A stretch of DNA of 64,000 nucleotides from the NCBI GenBank assembly GCA_012184525.1, contig WOFQ01000027.1:124001-188000 (forward strand), read 5' to 3'. A program made the translations under genes and the position numbers. The notes beneath the pieces are model-generated. The model was not told the origin of the DNA, did not search any database, and worked only from the letters and a program-made list of their open reading frames with translations. The first letter of the stretch is position 1. Each line of letters starts with the position of its first letter. Shown piece after piece: positions 46,756 through 57,392 of this stretch. The stretch is from Xenoacremonium recifei (lineage: Eukaryota > Ascomycota > Sordariomycetes > Hypocreales > Nectriaceae).

Positions 46756-47952
46756 TTAAAAATCCGGAGGGGTCATAGAGAACCTCCGACTAATAGGGTG
46801 TACACATTCGCCGCTCGGAGGAGATACTGGTGATGAGCTCACCTTCACGCCCAACCCCGTATCAGGATCGACGTTGTATTCACCATCAAAGTCCTCCCAA
46901 AACTTGGACTTGCGGGGAGTCTTACCGGTGCTCGGTTTCGTAGATTCAGACTCGCTGTCGCTGTCGCTGTCGATGTCGCCATCGAAATTAAAGCTGCTGT
47001 CGCTCGCAGCAAGCTCGTCGTATAAAGACATTTGTTTTACCGGTGCATCTGGTGAAACGGGTGAGACTCGGTGATTGGGTTGAGCTGACTGCAGCTCGTC
47101 CTCGCTGAAGCTGACGCCGTCTTCGTTCGTTCTGCGGAGGGTTGTTTCGGGCGCTGGCGCTGGGTTATCGGGGATTGACAAGGGTGCCAGGCACCGCTGC
47201 GCGGAACGCGGCTGTGGCGGATGGCTATGATATGGATCATTCCGTGAAGGCTCACCAGTGATGAATCTGTCAGATGTAGCCGGCGGGGGGTTAGCATTCA
47301 TAGGTTCCGCTGGCTGCATCGAGTGACGACTGCTGCGTTTGGGCGTCACAGGAGTGCCCATCATCATTGCAGCCATAGGCCGCATTGCAGGGTCAATCTT
47401 GCGAATGACCGGGGATGCCGTGCCCCCCGTCGTAGGACAAGGCTCAAGGACTTGAGCGGGAACACTCCGAACAACCGATCGAGCTGCGCTTGAGTCCGTC
47501 CTCAAGACGTCCGAACGGACGACGTTGACTAGTGTGTCATCGGAGACTGGCTGTAGTCGGGGAGAACGCATGATAGTGACCGTCGTGGGAAGCATCCTCG
47601 GCGAGACGATTCTGACCTGGAGGGCTGTTTCAGCCCTAGTCTCAGGAGGATAGGGGGAGTCATAAGGACTCTTGGGCGCGGGAATGGAGCGCTGCCTGTC
47701 GTCCGGCGGATCGTAGGGCCAAGACATCTCGATATCTCTGGTTGGCACGGGAGCTCGTGTCCGACGACTCACCTTTTGGTACCAAATAGCAATAACTACT
47801 GCTAGTAGCAGAAGTAAAATACCAGCAAACACCATCGAGAAGATGATGATTTTTTCCTTCGTGCTGCCGGAACACTTGCAGGCGGCTGTTGGGGTTGCGG
47901 TGGCGGCGGAGGGAGGCATGTAGGGGCTGTAAGGGTAATAAGGGTCAGCCAT
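46756..47952 (-). CDS. Single-pass membrane protein with long disordered cytosolic tail
   Basis: Intronless frame of 398 codons with a strong start context (CACCATGGC). It has a short Tyr/Pro/Ala/Thr-rich N terminus with a CKC motif, then one membrane helix at about residues 35-58 (IIIFSMVFAGILLLLLAVVI). A basic stop-transfer (KVSRRTR) follows, then about 335 residues rich in Pro, Ser, Arg and Asp, including an acidic DSDSDSESES run coded by GCTGTC-type repeats. No N-terminal signal peptide is seen. The layout, with a small ectodomain, one helix and a long cytosolic tail, recalls fungal wall or surface sensors, but the ectodomain is too short for a classical WSC or Mid2 sensor. Function unknown. 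Divergent from another single-pass protein at 48529. Confidence 0.7.
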   Translation of the reverse strand: MADPYYPYSPYMPPSAATATPTAACKCSGSTKEKIIIFSMVFAGILLLLLAVVIAIWYQKVSRRTRAPVPTRDIEMSWPYDPPDDRQRSIPAPKSPYDSPYPPETRAETALQVRIVSPRMLPTTVTIMRSPRLQPVSDDTLVNVVRSDVLRTDSSAARSVVRSVPAQVLEPCPTTGGTASPVIRKIDPAMRPMAAMMMGTPVTPKRSSRHSMQPAEPMNANPPPATSDRFITGEPSRNDPYHSHPPQPRSAQRCLAPLSIPDNPAPAPETTLRRTNEDGVSFSEDELQSAQPNHRVSPVSPDAPVKQMSLYDELAASDSSFNFDGDIDSDSDSESESTKPSTGKTPRKSKFWEDFDGEYNVDPDTGLGVKVSSSPVSPPSGECVHPISRRFSMTPPDF

Positions 47953-48528
47953 GGTGCCAGGTCAGATGCAAAGGGAACTTACCTTGGGTGTGAAAGCTTT
48001 TGAAGACTCAGGCTGAGTCGACCCAATAGCTTGTTAGGCTCAGTGTAGTCCAGAGTGTAGACCTGTGAGTGTGTGCCCGCAAGAGTTCCAGGTTACGAGA
48101 AGGGGAAGTTGGGAAGACGACAACATTGAGGCGACATATATACCTGGAGTAGGCGATACTGTTGTCCTGAACATTAGGCTTAACCATTGGGCTGTTGCCC
48201 ATTCTTGTGGATATCATCTTGATTGTGTACGGAACATTTGTACCGTGCCGAGAACAAAGACCCGGAGAGGGGATCCGTGTTCTAAGATCATGACGGCTGG
48301 GTTTTGCACGCAGCCTAATCACGCAAAATCCTTGTTTTTGTCCCAAGAATGCCGTTCTGTGATTGCAACAAAGAAGTTGTATAAATCTTCTCTGCCAAGA
48401 CAAGTGAATCTCCGTAGCAAACACTTCATCACGATTTGACCATCTACAGCACTACGTTAACAAAGTACTAACCAGGAGCAGACACTCGATTTACAACTTC
48501 ACCTAACACCCCAAAACCACGAAGCGGA
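47953..48528. promoter_or_regulatory. Divergent promoter between two membrane-protein genes
   Basis: 576 bp between divergent ATGs. A 124-codon frame (48065-48439) lies inside it but shows no domain or supporting context, so I do not call it a gene. No clear binding motif recognised. Confidence 0.45.
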
Positions 48529-48789
48529 ATGTCTTACACCAACATGGCTAACACTGAAGCCTTTATCACTCGTACCGCCGCAGCAGCGGTGACAGCAGCG
48601 GTGTCCCAAACGGCAGTCCCGCAAGCGACAGCCCCTAACCCTAACCATGGCATTAATAAGCAACTTGCAGAGCAAGTCGGAATTGTTCTTGGATTTATAA
48701 TGGCCCCCGTGGTCATTTATTTAATCTACAAGACCTTCATTTGCTTGCGAGGTCAGCGGGAGAGACAGGAGCTGCCCTCAGGGGTGTAG
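48529..48789 (+). CDS. Small single-pass membrane protein
   Basis: 86 codons, intronless. The N-terminal half is Ala/Thr/Val/Pro-rich (ITRTAAAAVTAAVSQTAVPQ), then one membrane helix at about residues 50-70 (VGIVLGFIMAPVVIYLIYKT), then a short basic tail. The layout mirrors the larger divergent neighbour: small Ala/Thr-rich ectodomain, one helix, cytosolic tail. The coding sequence contains a telomere-like CCCTAACCCTAACC at 48633-48646. It could be a genuine small protein or a chance frame; the hydrophobic helix and codon pattern favour a gene. Function unknown. Confidence 0.5.
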   Translation: MSYTNMANTEAFITRTAAAAVTAAVSQTAVPQATAPNPNHGINKQLAEQVGIVLGFIMAPVVIYLIYKTFICLRGQRERQELPSGV

Positions 48790-49033
48790 ATGTGAATGAG
48801 GATGTAGTGTTACTTAGATGCGAAATTAGATCGCAATTTAGACAGCGGAATTTACTGAATTCTTAATTTTCGAGCCTAATAACCTGTGAAGTGTGTTGGA
48901 ACACATGATTAAGTGACCAAGGCTGTATTAAGAACTGAGCCTAACTCTGGAGAAATGTTGCCAGACTTGTCACTAAACGAACAAGCTATTCCCTATCACT
49001 TAGACATAATCTAAACCCCTACTAATGCCTAAC

Positions 49034-50069
49034 TCACTTTTCGTTTTTACGTGTGACCAACCTGGGAGCCTCCGACTTTTGATGATAACCCTTCGCATAC
49101 AGCTTCCAGTCCTGGAAAGCGAGGTTGCGAAATGCCTTTTCCGCAGCGTGAAGCTCCAGCTCGGCGGCATTCCTGAAAGCCGAAATGACGATGACCTTGA
49201 AACCCTCCAGCTTCCGAGGACGGCGAGGGAGCCAACATTCGTTGATAGTCTCGACAAGTATCTGAGGGACCCCCATGAAAGTAGCCCGAATATCGCCGGG
49301 GCTCGAAATGTAGGTGACGTATTTAATAACTACGTGATACTCCTTTGCCCAACGTACCATCCACCCGGATGAGTGAGCCCTGAGCCGATCTCGCATCATT
49401 AGAGGGTGACCACGTCTCTGGAGTTCTGAAAGCCTGGAAGTTTTGGGAGTCTCAATGAACCCTTGTATGCCAAACTCGATGGTGCTGACGCCATAGAGAT
49501 ATTCAGCATAGTCCTGGGCAATGATCCGATTGACGAAGAGGAGAGAACTGTCTTTATGACGAGGGCGTCGGACGTTGCGAGAAACGCCTTTGTGGCTGAT
49601 ATGAAAGTCAGCTGAGTTAGGGACTTCACGTTCTCGGGTCCAGACGTAAGAGTAAACGTGATGGCGAATATGCCGGAGAGCAGCCTCGCTCTTCAGGGGG
49701 TTGCTTTTTTCGGCTTGGAAGAGCTTGAGGAATGGAAAGGGTCCGGACTTGGTTCGATGACGACGGCTTGCCTGGAAAGGTTCGAAAGGTATCTTGTCAC
49801 GCCTCTCGCGCCCTTTGCCCTTCGAGGTGGAATCTTTCTGGGGGGGGCTGTCGTTCTCTTCAGCTGATATGCCGATGGAAGATAGGCTGCTTGGGTTAGC
49901 ATTGCAACATGTCGAGTGTTCACGGGTGAGCACACCTGTCGAAGGAAATGACACTGGCAATATCAGATTCGATTTCGGCCGACGATCTCTGTTCTTCTGC
50001 CGGAGCGGTCATGCTCCTCAACTGTTTGATGGCTCCGCCAGCCAAGGAGGAGAGAGAAGGGAAGTGCAT
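49034..50069 (-). CDS. Conserved-looking hypothetical protein, F-box/2EXR-like pattern
   Basis: Proposed CDS: complement(join(49034..49886, 49936..50069)), 328 aa. The 49-bp intron has a textbook TGCTAAC branch site and joins ISFD to SLSSIGIS; an unspliced frame from 49960 lacks this first exon. The N-terminal 90 residues are Ser/Lys-rich and disordered. The rest shows LRHIRHHVYSYVW, then LLFVNRIIAQDYAEYLYGVSTIEF. This spacing of a short helix and an (N)R-I-x-x-(E/D)-Y-x-x-x-L-Y block resembles fungal 2EXR or F-box-like proteins, but the match is weak. No membrane segment. Function unknown. Confidence 0.65.
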
Positions 50070-51077
50070 TTCGTTTCCAAGTGCTGGCAAGGATGATCGT
50101 GGGAGAGTTGCGGTATCGAGGGCTGGTTAGTCGCGACGTGTTGACGTATTCCGTGGACATTGAGCTGGTAGAAGGGGAGAGAAAGGTAAGTCGGGCAGTC
50201 GAAGAGAGGCGGACAAGACAAGTTGCGGACACGCATGCATATTTAAACGACGGGAAATGGCGTAAGGAAACTTTGTATTTGAATTCAAGGTTGATCGTGT
50301 GACGATCATGCATTGAAAGAAAAACCTATTTGCAGTCATTCAGAATCACAAGCCACAACCACAACAAAACACCTTCATGGGCTGGAGCATCCCGACATGC
50401 TTCAATATCGTAAAATCCCCGCCCGGCGTCGACCGTCACCCATACTCCCATCAGTGCCACAAGGTACACGCAGTGCACTTGCACTCTCACAGGGTCGTGG
50501 CTTGTGGACAACTTTCTCTCAGGGTCATCTTCGCGGGGCCGTGAGCCATGAAATGTAGATCTCAAAATGAAACGACATCTAGACGGAGAACAAACTAGAG
50601 GCCGAGATTAACGACGGATCGTTCTTCTCAGATCGTCCAAGAGTCCAAAGACCCTGCCGGCTGCGCTGAATACGGCGTGTAGACAGCGCACGGCGGACAA
50701 CCTTGACTATCTGAAGAAGAAGAGAAGAAAGGAAAGGAAACGGGACCCTCCACAGAAAATTGAAAAGCTGGCTTGGGACGTGCTGCGATGACTAAGCGGA
50801 CCCTGCACGTGATTTGGAGCTTGACGAGCGAAACGCGGAGCGCTCTCCGAGTCACGTGTGGCCTCGGGATGAGGAATTCCGCGCCGCTGATTGGCCCTGC
50901 TGGCCCGAACCATGCCGAGGCGCCCGATCCGATGATTCTGCGAGGCATCATCATCGAGGCTATCTCGACTTTCGAAGTTCTGCGCGGATTGACGAATTCA
51001 CCCCCTGCGACGACGACGGGCGACGACATCCCCCATTGCTGCGACGAGTGCATCACCTCCCGAATTTCACAGCCACG
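50070..51077. promoter_or_regulatory. Divergent spacer with SDH3 promoter
   Basis: 1.0 kb between the hypothetical gene and SDH3. The SDH3-proximal third carries two CACGTG boxes and a CCAAT box (listed separately). The rest holds only short unsupported frames. Confidence 0.55.
50806..50894. promoter_or_regulatory. Two CDEI-type E-boxes and a CCAAT box before SDH3
   Basis: CACGTGAT (50806-50813, ATCACGTG on the minus strand) and GTCACGTG (50851-50858) both match RTCACRTG, in opposite orientation. A CCAAT box on the minus strand (ATTGG, 50890-50894) lies 32 bp further, about 184 bp from the SDH3 ATG. CCAAT boxes are bound by the HAP complex, which controls respiratory genes in fungi. Confidence 0.6.
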
Positions 51078-51761
51078 ATGATCGCTCAGCGTGTTGGCGT
51101 CGCCGCCCTGCGACGAGGTACGGCCCCCAATGGATGGATGGATGAATGCTGGGATTCCAGACTCAGACTGACGCATTGCAGGCGCGGCTCAGCCCAATGT
51201 CTTCTTCACCCAGACCCTGCCCAAGGTGGCTCTCACCGCCGGCCTGTCCAGCACGTCCATAAGGTGCGCTCCAAGCCCAATTGATATCTGGACAACTGCT
51301 CACAGAACTCCAGGTCCGCCGCCACCATGGCCAAGATCTCCCAGACCGAGGGCCAGGACATCCTCGTCAACCAGCGAAAGAACCGCCCCGTGGCCCCCCA
51401 CCTGGGCATCTACAAGATGGAGCAGACGTGGTTCGGCGCGTCGGCCTGGAACCGAATCACCGGCTGCGTGCTCTCGGGCGCCATGTACGCCTACATGGGC
51501 TCGTACCTGGTCGCGCCGCTGTTCGGCTGGCACTTCGAGACGGCGAGCGTGGCCGCTACCTTCAGCACCCTGCCCTTCCTTGTCAAGGGCGGCATCAAGT
51601 TCACGCTGGGCTTCCCCTTCGTGTACCACGCTGTCAACGGCATCAAGCATCTGCTCTACGACACCGGCCGGGGCTTCGTCAAGAACACCATCATCAGCAC
51701 GGAGCGATACCTGTGGGGAGCGACCATTCTGGGTGGTCTCGTCCTTGCCTTTGCGTTTTAA
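51078..51761 (+). CDS. sdh3: Succinate dehydrogenase cytochrome b560 subunit (complex II)
   Basis: Proposed CDS: join(51078..51117, 51182..51263, 51314..51761), 189 aa; introns of 64 and 50 bp, both in the presequence region. The N terminus (MIAQRVGVAALRRGAAQ) is a mitochondrial presequence. The mature part has RPVAPHLGIYKMEQTW, SAWNRITG (84-91) near the ubiquinone site, three membrane helices and FVYHAVNGIKHL, whose His146 fits the haem b ligand. It anchors the flavoprotein and iron-sulfur subunits in the inner membrane and helps form the quinone pocket targeted by SDHI fungicides; the pocket residues seen (T79, W80, S84, N87, R88, H153) look like the unmodified fungal type. Confidence 0.97.
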
Positions 51762-52039
51762 GACAGAGAGTTAGTGGTTGGACGGGTGTTCGATAAGAGC
51801 GAGGAATGGACTGTACTGGGCGGAGAAATTGCTGGAGTAGCGATGGGATGTGCCAAAGGCGAAGATTGTGTAGAATATCAGCCGTGTCAAGGCGAATTTC
51901 CTGCATTGAAATAAATGTCTTTTACCATGTTACAAGCATTCAAATTAAAGGTTGATCCCGCCAGCCCGTCCTCTCCTTTTGAGAAAGCCCCCTGAACGCC
52001 GTTCGCCCGCTGGAAACCCTCCTTCTAAACCGACCTATT

Positions 52040-53472
52040 TCATTCCAAGTGCCGAGCATCCAAGATCGTCTTGATCAGCTTTCGACTACCAGAAGCTGCA
52101 ATTTTGCTGCCCACGTTGGGTCCGAGGAATTCGTTAAGCTCCGCGATCTCGGATTCCACGGTGCTCCCGTTCACACCATTGACCTCAACTTCCACCTGCG
52201 ACAACGATGCGACGGCCTGGACAATGCCCTGGACTAGCATCTCAAAGTCCAAGGTTCCCTCAGCCTTTTCCTTGAGAGGTTGCAGAATTGCAGTGTCGAA
52301 TGTCTTGAGGTTGCGAAGCACCAATACTCGAATGGCTTCTGGTCCTCCAGCCTCGAGAAGCCCATGTATCGCACCATAAAGCACTGCTGGAGGCTTTGTG
52401 GGGTCTAGGAAGTACTTCAAGCAGGTCCGCGTGAGCTTGGGGCGGAGCAACGAGTTCGATGCCGAGTATTTATGCGCAATGCGTCCTACCAACGAAGCAG
52501 CGAGTTGACGCAACTCGTATTGCTCCTTGACAGCATCCGAGCCCTCGTCCGTACCCAATTTCCGCGCCATCAGACACGTCAAGGCTGGTGCAGAAAGGGG
52601 GCTGGCGTAGGGATCCAGGAACAAGCTCTTGTTCTCTATCAGAGCGTTGGTCAATTCCATCATCTGCTTCAGCGTAAACGTATCGTCAAGGTGATGCGTC
52701 ACCCGGTCCATAATAAAGTTGATGAAGTATGGTATGAGTTGGTGCAGGCCTGGATCATCCCGCACGGAGCCCAAGGCTGCCTGGCGCAACCGCACCACTT
52801 CTTCGTCAGGGTTGTCGTCAAGGATCGCGGCTTGTATCTTATCGAAGTACAGGATCAGCTCCTTGCTGACGATGTGCTTAACAGATGGCTTCATGGCAAC
52901 ATGGTCGTTGCCAGCGAGCGCGGCAAGGGCGGGGTTCGCGCCGGGACCCTTCGGTAGGAGTTCTTGGGATCGTGATTCCGACGTCGTTGGGTTCTGCGGG
53001 ATGGATGGTTGAACGCCCTCGATGGCGAGCCAGTGTGCTGCGAAGAGTTAGCGCAAAGCTCTTGATGAGAACTTCTCGACATACCAGTGAAGCTCATATC
53101 CCGCGGTACTTTGGGCAGCGGCGCATTGATGAGCTTCTCGAAATCCACCTCCTCATCCTCAATGTAGAAGAGCGGCTGGCCGGGACCCAAGCTCGCCTCA
53201 CCGTACCGCAGCGGTCGCGTTGAATCGTATCCATACAGGGGCTCGACATCTAATACTCGTAGCGCAAGAGAGATATCGTCAACTGTGAGCGTGGTTCGGC
53301 GCGCAGCGCGCATGAAGCGCAGCGCCTCGATGATGACTTGGCCGATGCGATATTCGACATCCTGGGTCAGGCACTTGAGCGCCTCCTCGTTCAGCGAGCT
53401 GATGCCAACCGACTCGGCAACGTCCTTGACATTGTCGGGATTCCAAAGAAGCTTCGGCGTTTCGTTACTCAT
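52040..53472 (-). CDS. taf6: TFIID/SAGA subunit TAF6
   Basis: Proposed CDS: complement(join(52040..53037, 53085..53472)), 461 aa, one 47-bp intron joining DMSFT to AHWLAIEGVQP. Residues 5-70 form the histone fold (LLWNPDNVKDVAESVGIS, EALRFMRAARRTTLTVDDI) that pairs with TAF9. The C-terminal part (about 180-460) is the HEAT-repeat TAF6C domain, with LILYFDKIQAAIL, LHQLIPYFINFI and LTRTCLKYFLD. The protein acts in the nucleus in core-promoter recognition. It is convergent with SDH3 (278-bp gap). Confidence 0.96.
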
Positions 53473-54084
53473 GGCGCTGGTTGTTGGTTGAGGTGCCTGA
53501 TGGAGGTTGGTTAGCTGAAGTGAAGCTACGATGGAGGTTTAGTGGAGTCATGTGACTTGCCTCTCGCGACTCATAAACTCTACGACCACGTCACGAGGTC
53601 TTCGTATGAAAAGGTCAACAAACTATGAATTTGGCCCATAATTTTCTTTTATTAGGAATCTTTGATATCTAGAGTTTTTTCCTCTTTGGGGTTTCGAAGT
53701 ATTGGCAAAGACACCGTTTGAAGCTGCGTTGTAAGACGAGGCTCCATGTCACAATTTGCACCTGTAATAGCAGGGCTTAGTATCTTCTTGGACAAAAATT
53801 CTTCTGTTTAAATTAAAAGCCCCACAATCATCTAGACTTCATTATTGATGGATTGTCTGCTATAGAGAGACTGGATTGTTCTTGGTTGAGCTGATACTAT
53901 TTCCAACCCTGGATTCCAGGAATATCACCCTAGTCATCTTATTCGAGTTGATTGTATGGCCAAAAATTGATACTCTATTGGCTCACGAGTCCCGTGAAAT
54001 ATCTAGTTTATATGTAAAGAAAGCTCTATAGGGCTTAAATGTATTATACTCTTGATTCCCAGTACGAGCAATAAACTTCTGCAA
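53473..54084. other. AT-rich intergenic region
   Basis: 612 bp between the TAF6 start and the SDR stop. Clearly AT-richer than its neighbours from about 53620, with many stops in all frames. The change in composition marks the border between the housekeeping block and the accessory right arm. No gene or repeat seen. Confidence 0.55.
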
Positions 54085-54951
54085 CTACACTGACAGCTGC
54101 ATAGTGAATAAGGTCGGGTCGGCTTTAATCTCAGCTTCCAATGCCTTAAGTTCCTCGACATCCCAAGCCGCCCATACAAATCGTCCGTTAAGAAATTCGG
54201 CCTCTTTACTCACCAGCCAGACAACAAAGTCAGCGGGGAGAACAGGATCATCATAGATTAACCCTAACTCCTCGACAGTGCTGGCGAACTTGGTCGTCAT
54301 GTCAGTTCCACCAATGAGTCCAGGATGTACCTGAATGACTGTAAAGTCGGGACTCTCGTGAAAGTAATGCTCAAACATCTTGTAAGATGCCATCTTGGAC
54401 GCCTGGTAAGCGGAGTATCCAAACATGTAAGGTAGGTGAATGGCGGCGGTTGAGATATGGATGACTGTAGCGTTGACAGCGGCATACGGCTGAAAGGCGC
54501 GAAGGAGATTGTAGTTCCCACGGATCGATATGTCAAAGCCTTTCCACCAGTCCTCCGGATCCGAGTCCATAATGGAACATACATCTGGCATATACCCTGC
54601 GTTGGCGACGAGAATGTCAATATTGCCGCTTATCGATTCAGCGTATGACTTGAAAACAGCAGCAAGGGCAACGGGGTCGACCACGTCAACAACATATGTC
54701 CAGACTGTAGTTTCGGGGCTAAGAGCCTCGATCTTAGCCTTGTTGCTCAGCAGGGTGGCTTCGGTTCGCCCTAGGATTGCCAAGTTGGTGATGCCGGATT
54801 TCCCCATAGATCTAGCCAATTCAGCCCCGAGACCTGAGCCGCCACCGCTAATCAAGGCATTTTTGCCCTTTGTTGAGAGCTCTGGACGTGTTGGCGAGAT
54901 AGCTGGGTAGGTTGTTTGGTGAGTGGGTTTGATCTCGGTTTTTGGGGCCAT
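54085..54951 (-). CDS. Short-chain dehydrogenase/reductase
   Basis: Intronless, 288 aa, typical length of a classical SDR. The Rossmann motif SGGGSGLG (residues 35-42, in place of TGxxxGxG) is followed by NAGYMP, the Ser region HISTAAIH, and the catalytic YQASK (Tyr-x-x-x-Lys). Arg at the end of beta-2 (LGRTEA) suggests NADP(H) preference. Soluble, without a signal peptide. The substrate is unknown; no pathway partner adjoins it. It is divergent from a bZIP gene across 482 bp that holds three ACGT-core palindromic sites, so co-regulation is plausible. Confidence 0.9.
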   Translation of the reverse strand: MAPKTEIKPTHQTTYPAISPTRPELSTKGKNALISGGGSGLGAELARSMGKSGITNLAILGRTEATLLSNKAKIEALSPETTVWTYVVDVVDPVALAAVFKSYAESISGNIDILVANAGYMPDVCSIMDSDPEDWWKGFDISIRGNYNLLRAFQPYAAVNATVIHISTAAIHLPYMFGYSAYQASKMASYKMFEHYFHESPDFTVIQVHPGLIGGTDMTTKFASTVEELGLIYDDPVLPADFVVWLVSKEAEFLNGRFVWAAWDVEELKALEAEIKADPTLFTMQLSV

Positions 54952-55433
54952 GATGGATTATGAATGTCGTATAATAATTTGGCAATTATTTTTCTGATAT
55001 CGAAGTCAGAGAGAAGCTAAATTCAGACTAGAGGATAGTACCTGACTGTTTGTAGCAAATTCCGAATATCTCAAAACTTATATACTTTCATGCACTCATA
55101 GTTATACCTATACGTCCATATCGATATCCATCTCGACCCAGTAATTTGGTCACAGACAATTGACTGGATTTGGCCCATCTTGTGGAACTACTTGCAATAT
55201 TTTGAAATCGCCATCGCCATGAATCGGCTTCGGGCCTGGAGTTGAAGCTCTCACCAGTGGGATAACGTTATCGCCGAGGCGGCTGCTTTGTCAGATAACG
55301 TTATGAGCTGGAATGTGGAGCAGTTTACGGCCAGCATCTGCCCGACTCACTGACTTGCAACGAACCTCCAACTATTTCCAATCTCTGGATAACGTTGAAT
55401 CGGGAGACAGGCACTCCGACTTGCCCACTCGCC
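54952..55433. promoter_or_regulatory. Divergent promoter: SDR / bZIP regulator
   Basis: 482 bp. Near the bZIP side it holds three copies of a GATAACGTT element (listed separately). The SDR side is AT-rich. An ATG at 55313 opens a 63-codon frame overlapping the bZIP start in another frame; whether it is transcribed is unknown. Confidence 0.6.
55261..55397. repeat. Three GATAACGTTATC-type palindromes
   Basis: GATAACGTTATC (55261-55272) is a perfect 12-bp palindrome. GATAACGTTAT (55294-55304) and GATAACGTT (55388-55396) are copies. All carry an ACGT core of the kind read by bZIP dimers. The first two are 33 bp apart, about three helical turns. Confidence 0.6.
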
Positions 55434-56675
55434 ATGGCCTCGGCAAACCCTCACAGCCCTTCGGCATCTGTCCTCGATGTGAGTCTCCTCCTTCGATGGT
55501 CTGACGCTCAGACTCCACCCTTATGTTGTCTATGTCGGAATTTGTCATGCCGTCATGGAGCATGGGTGCCAATAGACCTGAAGAACAGAGTCGTTGACTG
55601 GTCAGCATAGGTCAAGCGTGAACGTGGAAAAGTGGCACAACGAGAGTACCGAAAACGACATGCTTCCAAATTTCAGAGCTTGAAGGAGGAGACGCAGAAA
55701 CTCAGCGATGAGAACCAGAAGCTCAAGGATGCCATTCGAGAAATTTCCAAGATTGCTGCCCGAAGCAGTAACGTACCTTACATCGTCGTAGATGCTATTG
55801 CGCAAGCCCGTGAAGTCGCTGGGCTGGGGCATGAAGACGTCGGCTATGTGGAAGCCTTGGCGGGCCAACGAGGAGATATCCAAGCTCCAGTACTCCAGAG
55901 CATTGAATCAGCCTCAGAATCAGACCAAGCTCTCTCACGGATAATGACGGCTCAAGGTCGCAGCCCTTCCAGCGCTCCCGGATACTTCTACCAGCGAGGT
56001 CGCTTTAGCCCACCCTTGGGACGAGGTCTCTGGCTTGATACCGATCGCATCATTCGCATTTTCGATACCCCTGCGGACCTTACACCCTATCTAGGGGAAG
56101 GTCAGTACTCAGTCGCTGGGTGTCTGTACTGGGCCTGTGTGAATCGAACAGTGTCTCTGTGGCAAGTTGCCACAGATGGCGACGCAAAGGAGGACGGCGA
56201 AAAGCAAAAAGCCGAGAACTGTCTCGATCGGCTATTCGACCACTCTAGCTACCTCACGAACCGTGCGTTTCTGGTGGCTCTCGCGCAGGCGCGCCTGGAG
56301 TACCGGAAGTTGGGATACATCGAACGTCGGACCACGTCCAGCGAGACGCCTGAAGAACCCAATCTCGCGGACATTCGTGCCCGAATCGAAGACGAATATG
56401 CCAAGAGAGGCGAGTCTCTCCAGTGGTGGAAGGACGCCCAGCAAGCCGCGGCTCAACTCGAGAAGCATCTAGAGCCGTACGAGCTTGACGAGTTGAAGGT
56501 TGTCGCCCAAGGACATGGATCAGCGGCTGCGGTGAAGAAGTACGGCCCTCTCATCGAACTTCTTTCGGATAATCACGTGTGCTTTGGAGATGGGCCTCGT
56601 TGGCACGCTTTGCACATCTCTATGACTATTGGAAGTTGGCTTCAAAACGAAGACATACGGTCTATTCGAGTATGA
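55434..56675 (+). CDS. bZIP-type transcription regulator, atypical basic region
   Basis: Proposed CDS: join(55434..55478, 55611..56675), 369 aa; the 132-bp intron joins SASVLD to VKRERGKVAQREY. The basic region is VKRERGKVAQREYRKRH, followed by a leucine-zipper-like helix (SLKEETQKLSDENQKLKDAI). It has the Yap-type A-Q-R-x-Y-R-x-R spacing, but the normally invariant DNA-contacting Asn is Gly. The C-terminal 240 residues include LFDHSSYLTNRAFLVALAQARLEYRKLGY and a coiled-coil near WWKDAQQAAAQLEKHL; no named domain recognised. It is probably nuclear. Divergent from the SDR gene and possibly regulating it and itself through the TAACGTTA sites. Confidence 0.8.
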
Positions 56676-57392
56676 GAAGTTGAGTTGGATCATCGGTATA
56701 GGTCACCACGTTCGATCATAGTGATAAAGTATGCAATCAAGCAAAAGATTGCCCAACAGGTGAGCTCTTTCCTCCTATACGGTTTCTTTGACGGATTGCT
56801 GACTGTTCCAAGGAGCCTCCAAAATTGTCTATCGAGATATTCGATGAGCTCTCAAGTTCCAAGTCACATTTAAGAAACACAGAGCTGAGCCAGAGCGTCT
56901 TAAATAATTCATTTACTGCCCGGCAATTTTGACGTTGCATCGAACTTCACGACGCCTTGTCATCGACGGTTCGGTCTATCGCTCAGCCGACTCGCAGAAT
57001 AGCGCATAGCTCCGTCATGGGGAGCACCGGCGCCGTGGCTCTCTTTGCAGGATGTTCTTGCGTATCATCTGGGCAGATGCTCGAGCATGGGATTGAATTC
57101 CATCATACTCTCTAACACGCCGACCTCCGCATTGCTCAGAGGTTTCAGGGATTGAGGACGCTTTAGTGAGAGCTTGGTAGCTGGCCCTTTTCTGGGTCGC
57201 ATGCCGCTTTGAAGGCTATTCTGGCATTCGAATGCTCAGGATGGAAAGAACAATGCTTAGCAAGTCGCTATTTTGTTAACTTTTCTCTGTAAATTAGGCC
57301 GTAACTCATATCCCGCTATCCCCAATAACTCATTCAAGTCATCAACCTCGATCTGAACACTCATCCTCATCCCCAAGATCCAACCTCATGAA
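56676..57392. other. Convergent 3' spacer
   Basis: About 720 bp between the stop of the bZIP gene and the stop of the ankyrin gene on the other strand. Short frames only; nothing that I can support as a gene. Confidence 0.5.

Noticed and set aside
48065..48439. 124-codon plus-strand frame between the two membrane-protein genes
   Set aside because: No homology-like pattern or hydrophobic or domain feature; lies in the divergent promoter.
55313..55504. Upstream open frame overlapping the bZIP start, as in uORF-controlled regulators
   Set aside because: Transcription start is unknown and may lie downstream of its ATG; part of the frame is intron. Not strong enough to claim translational control.
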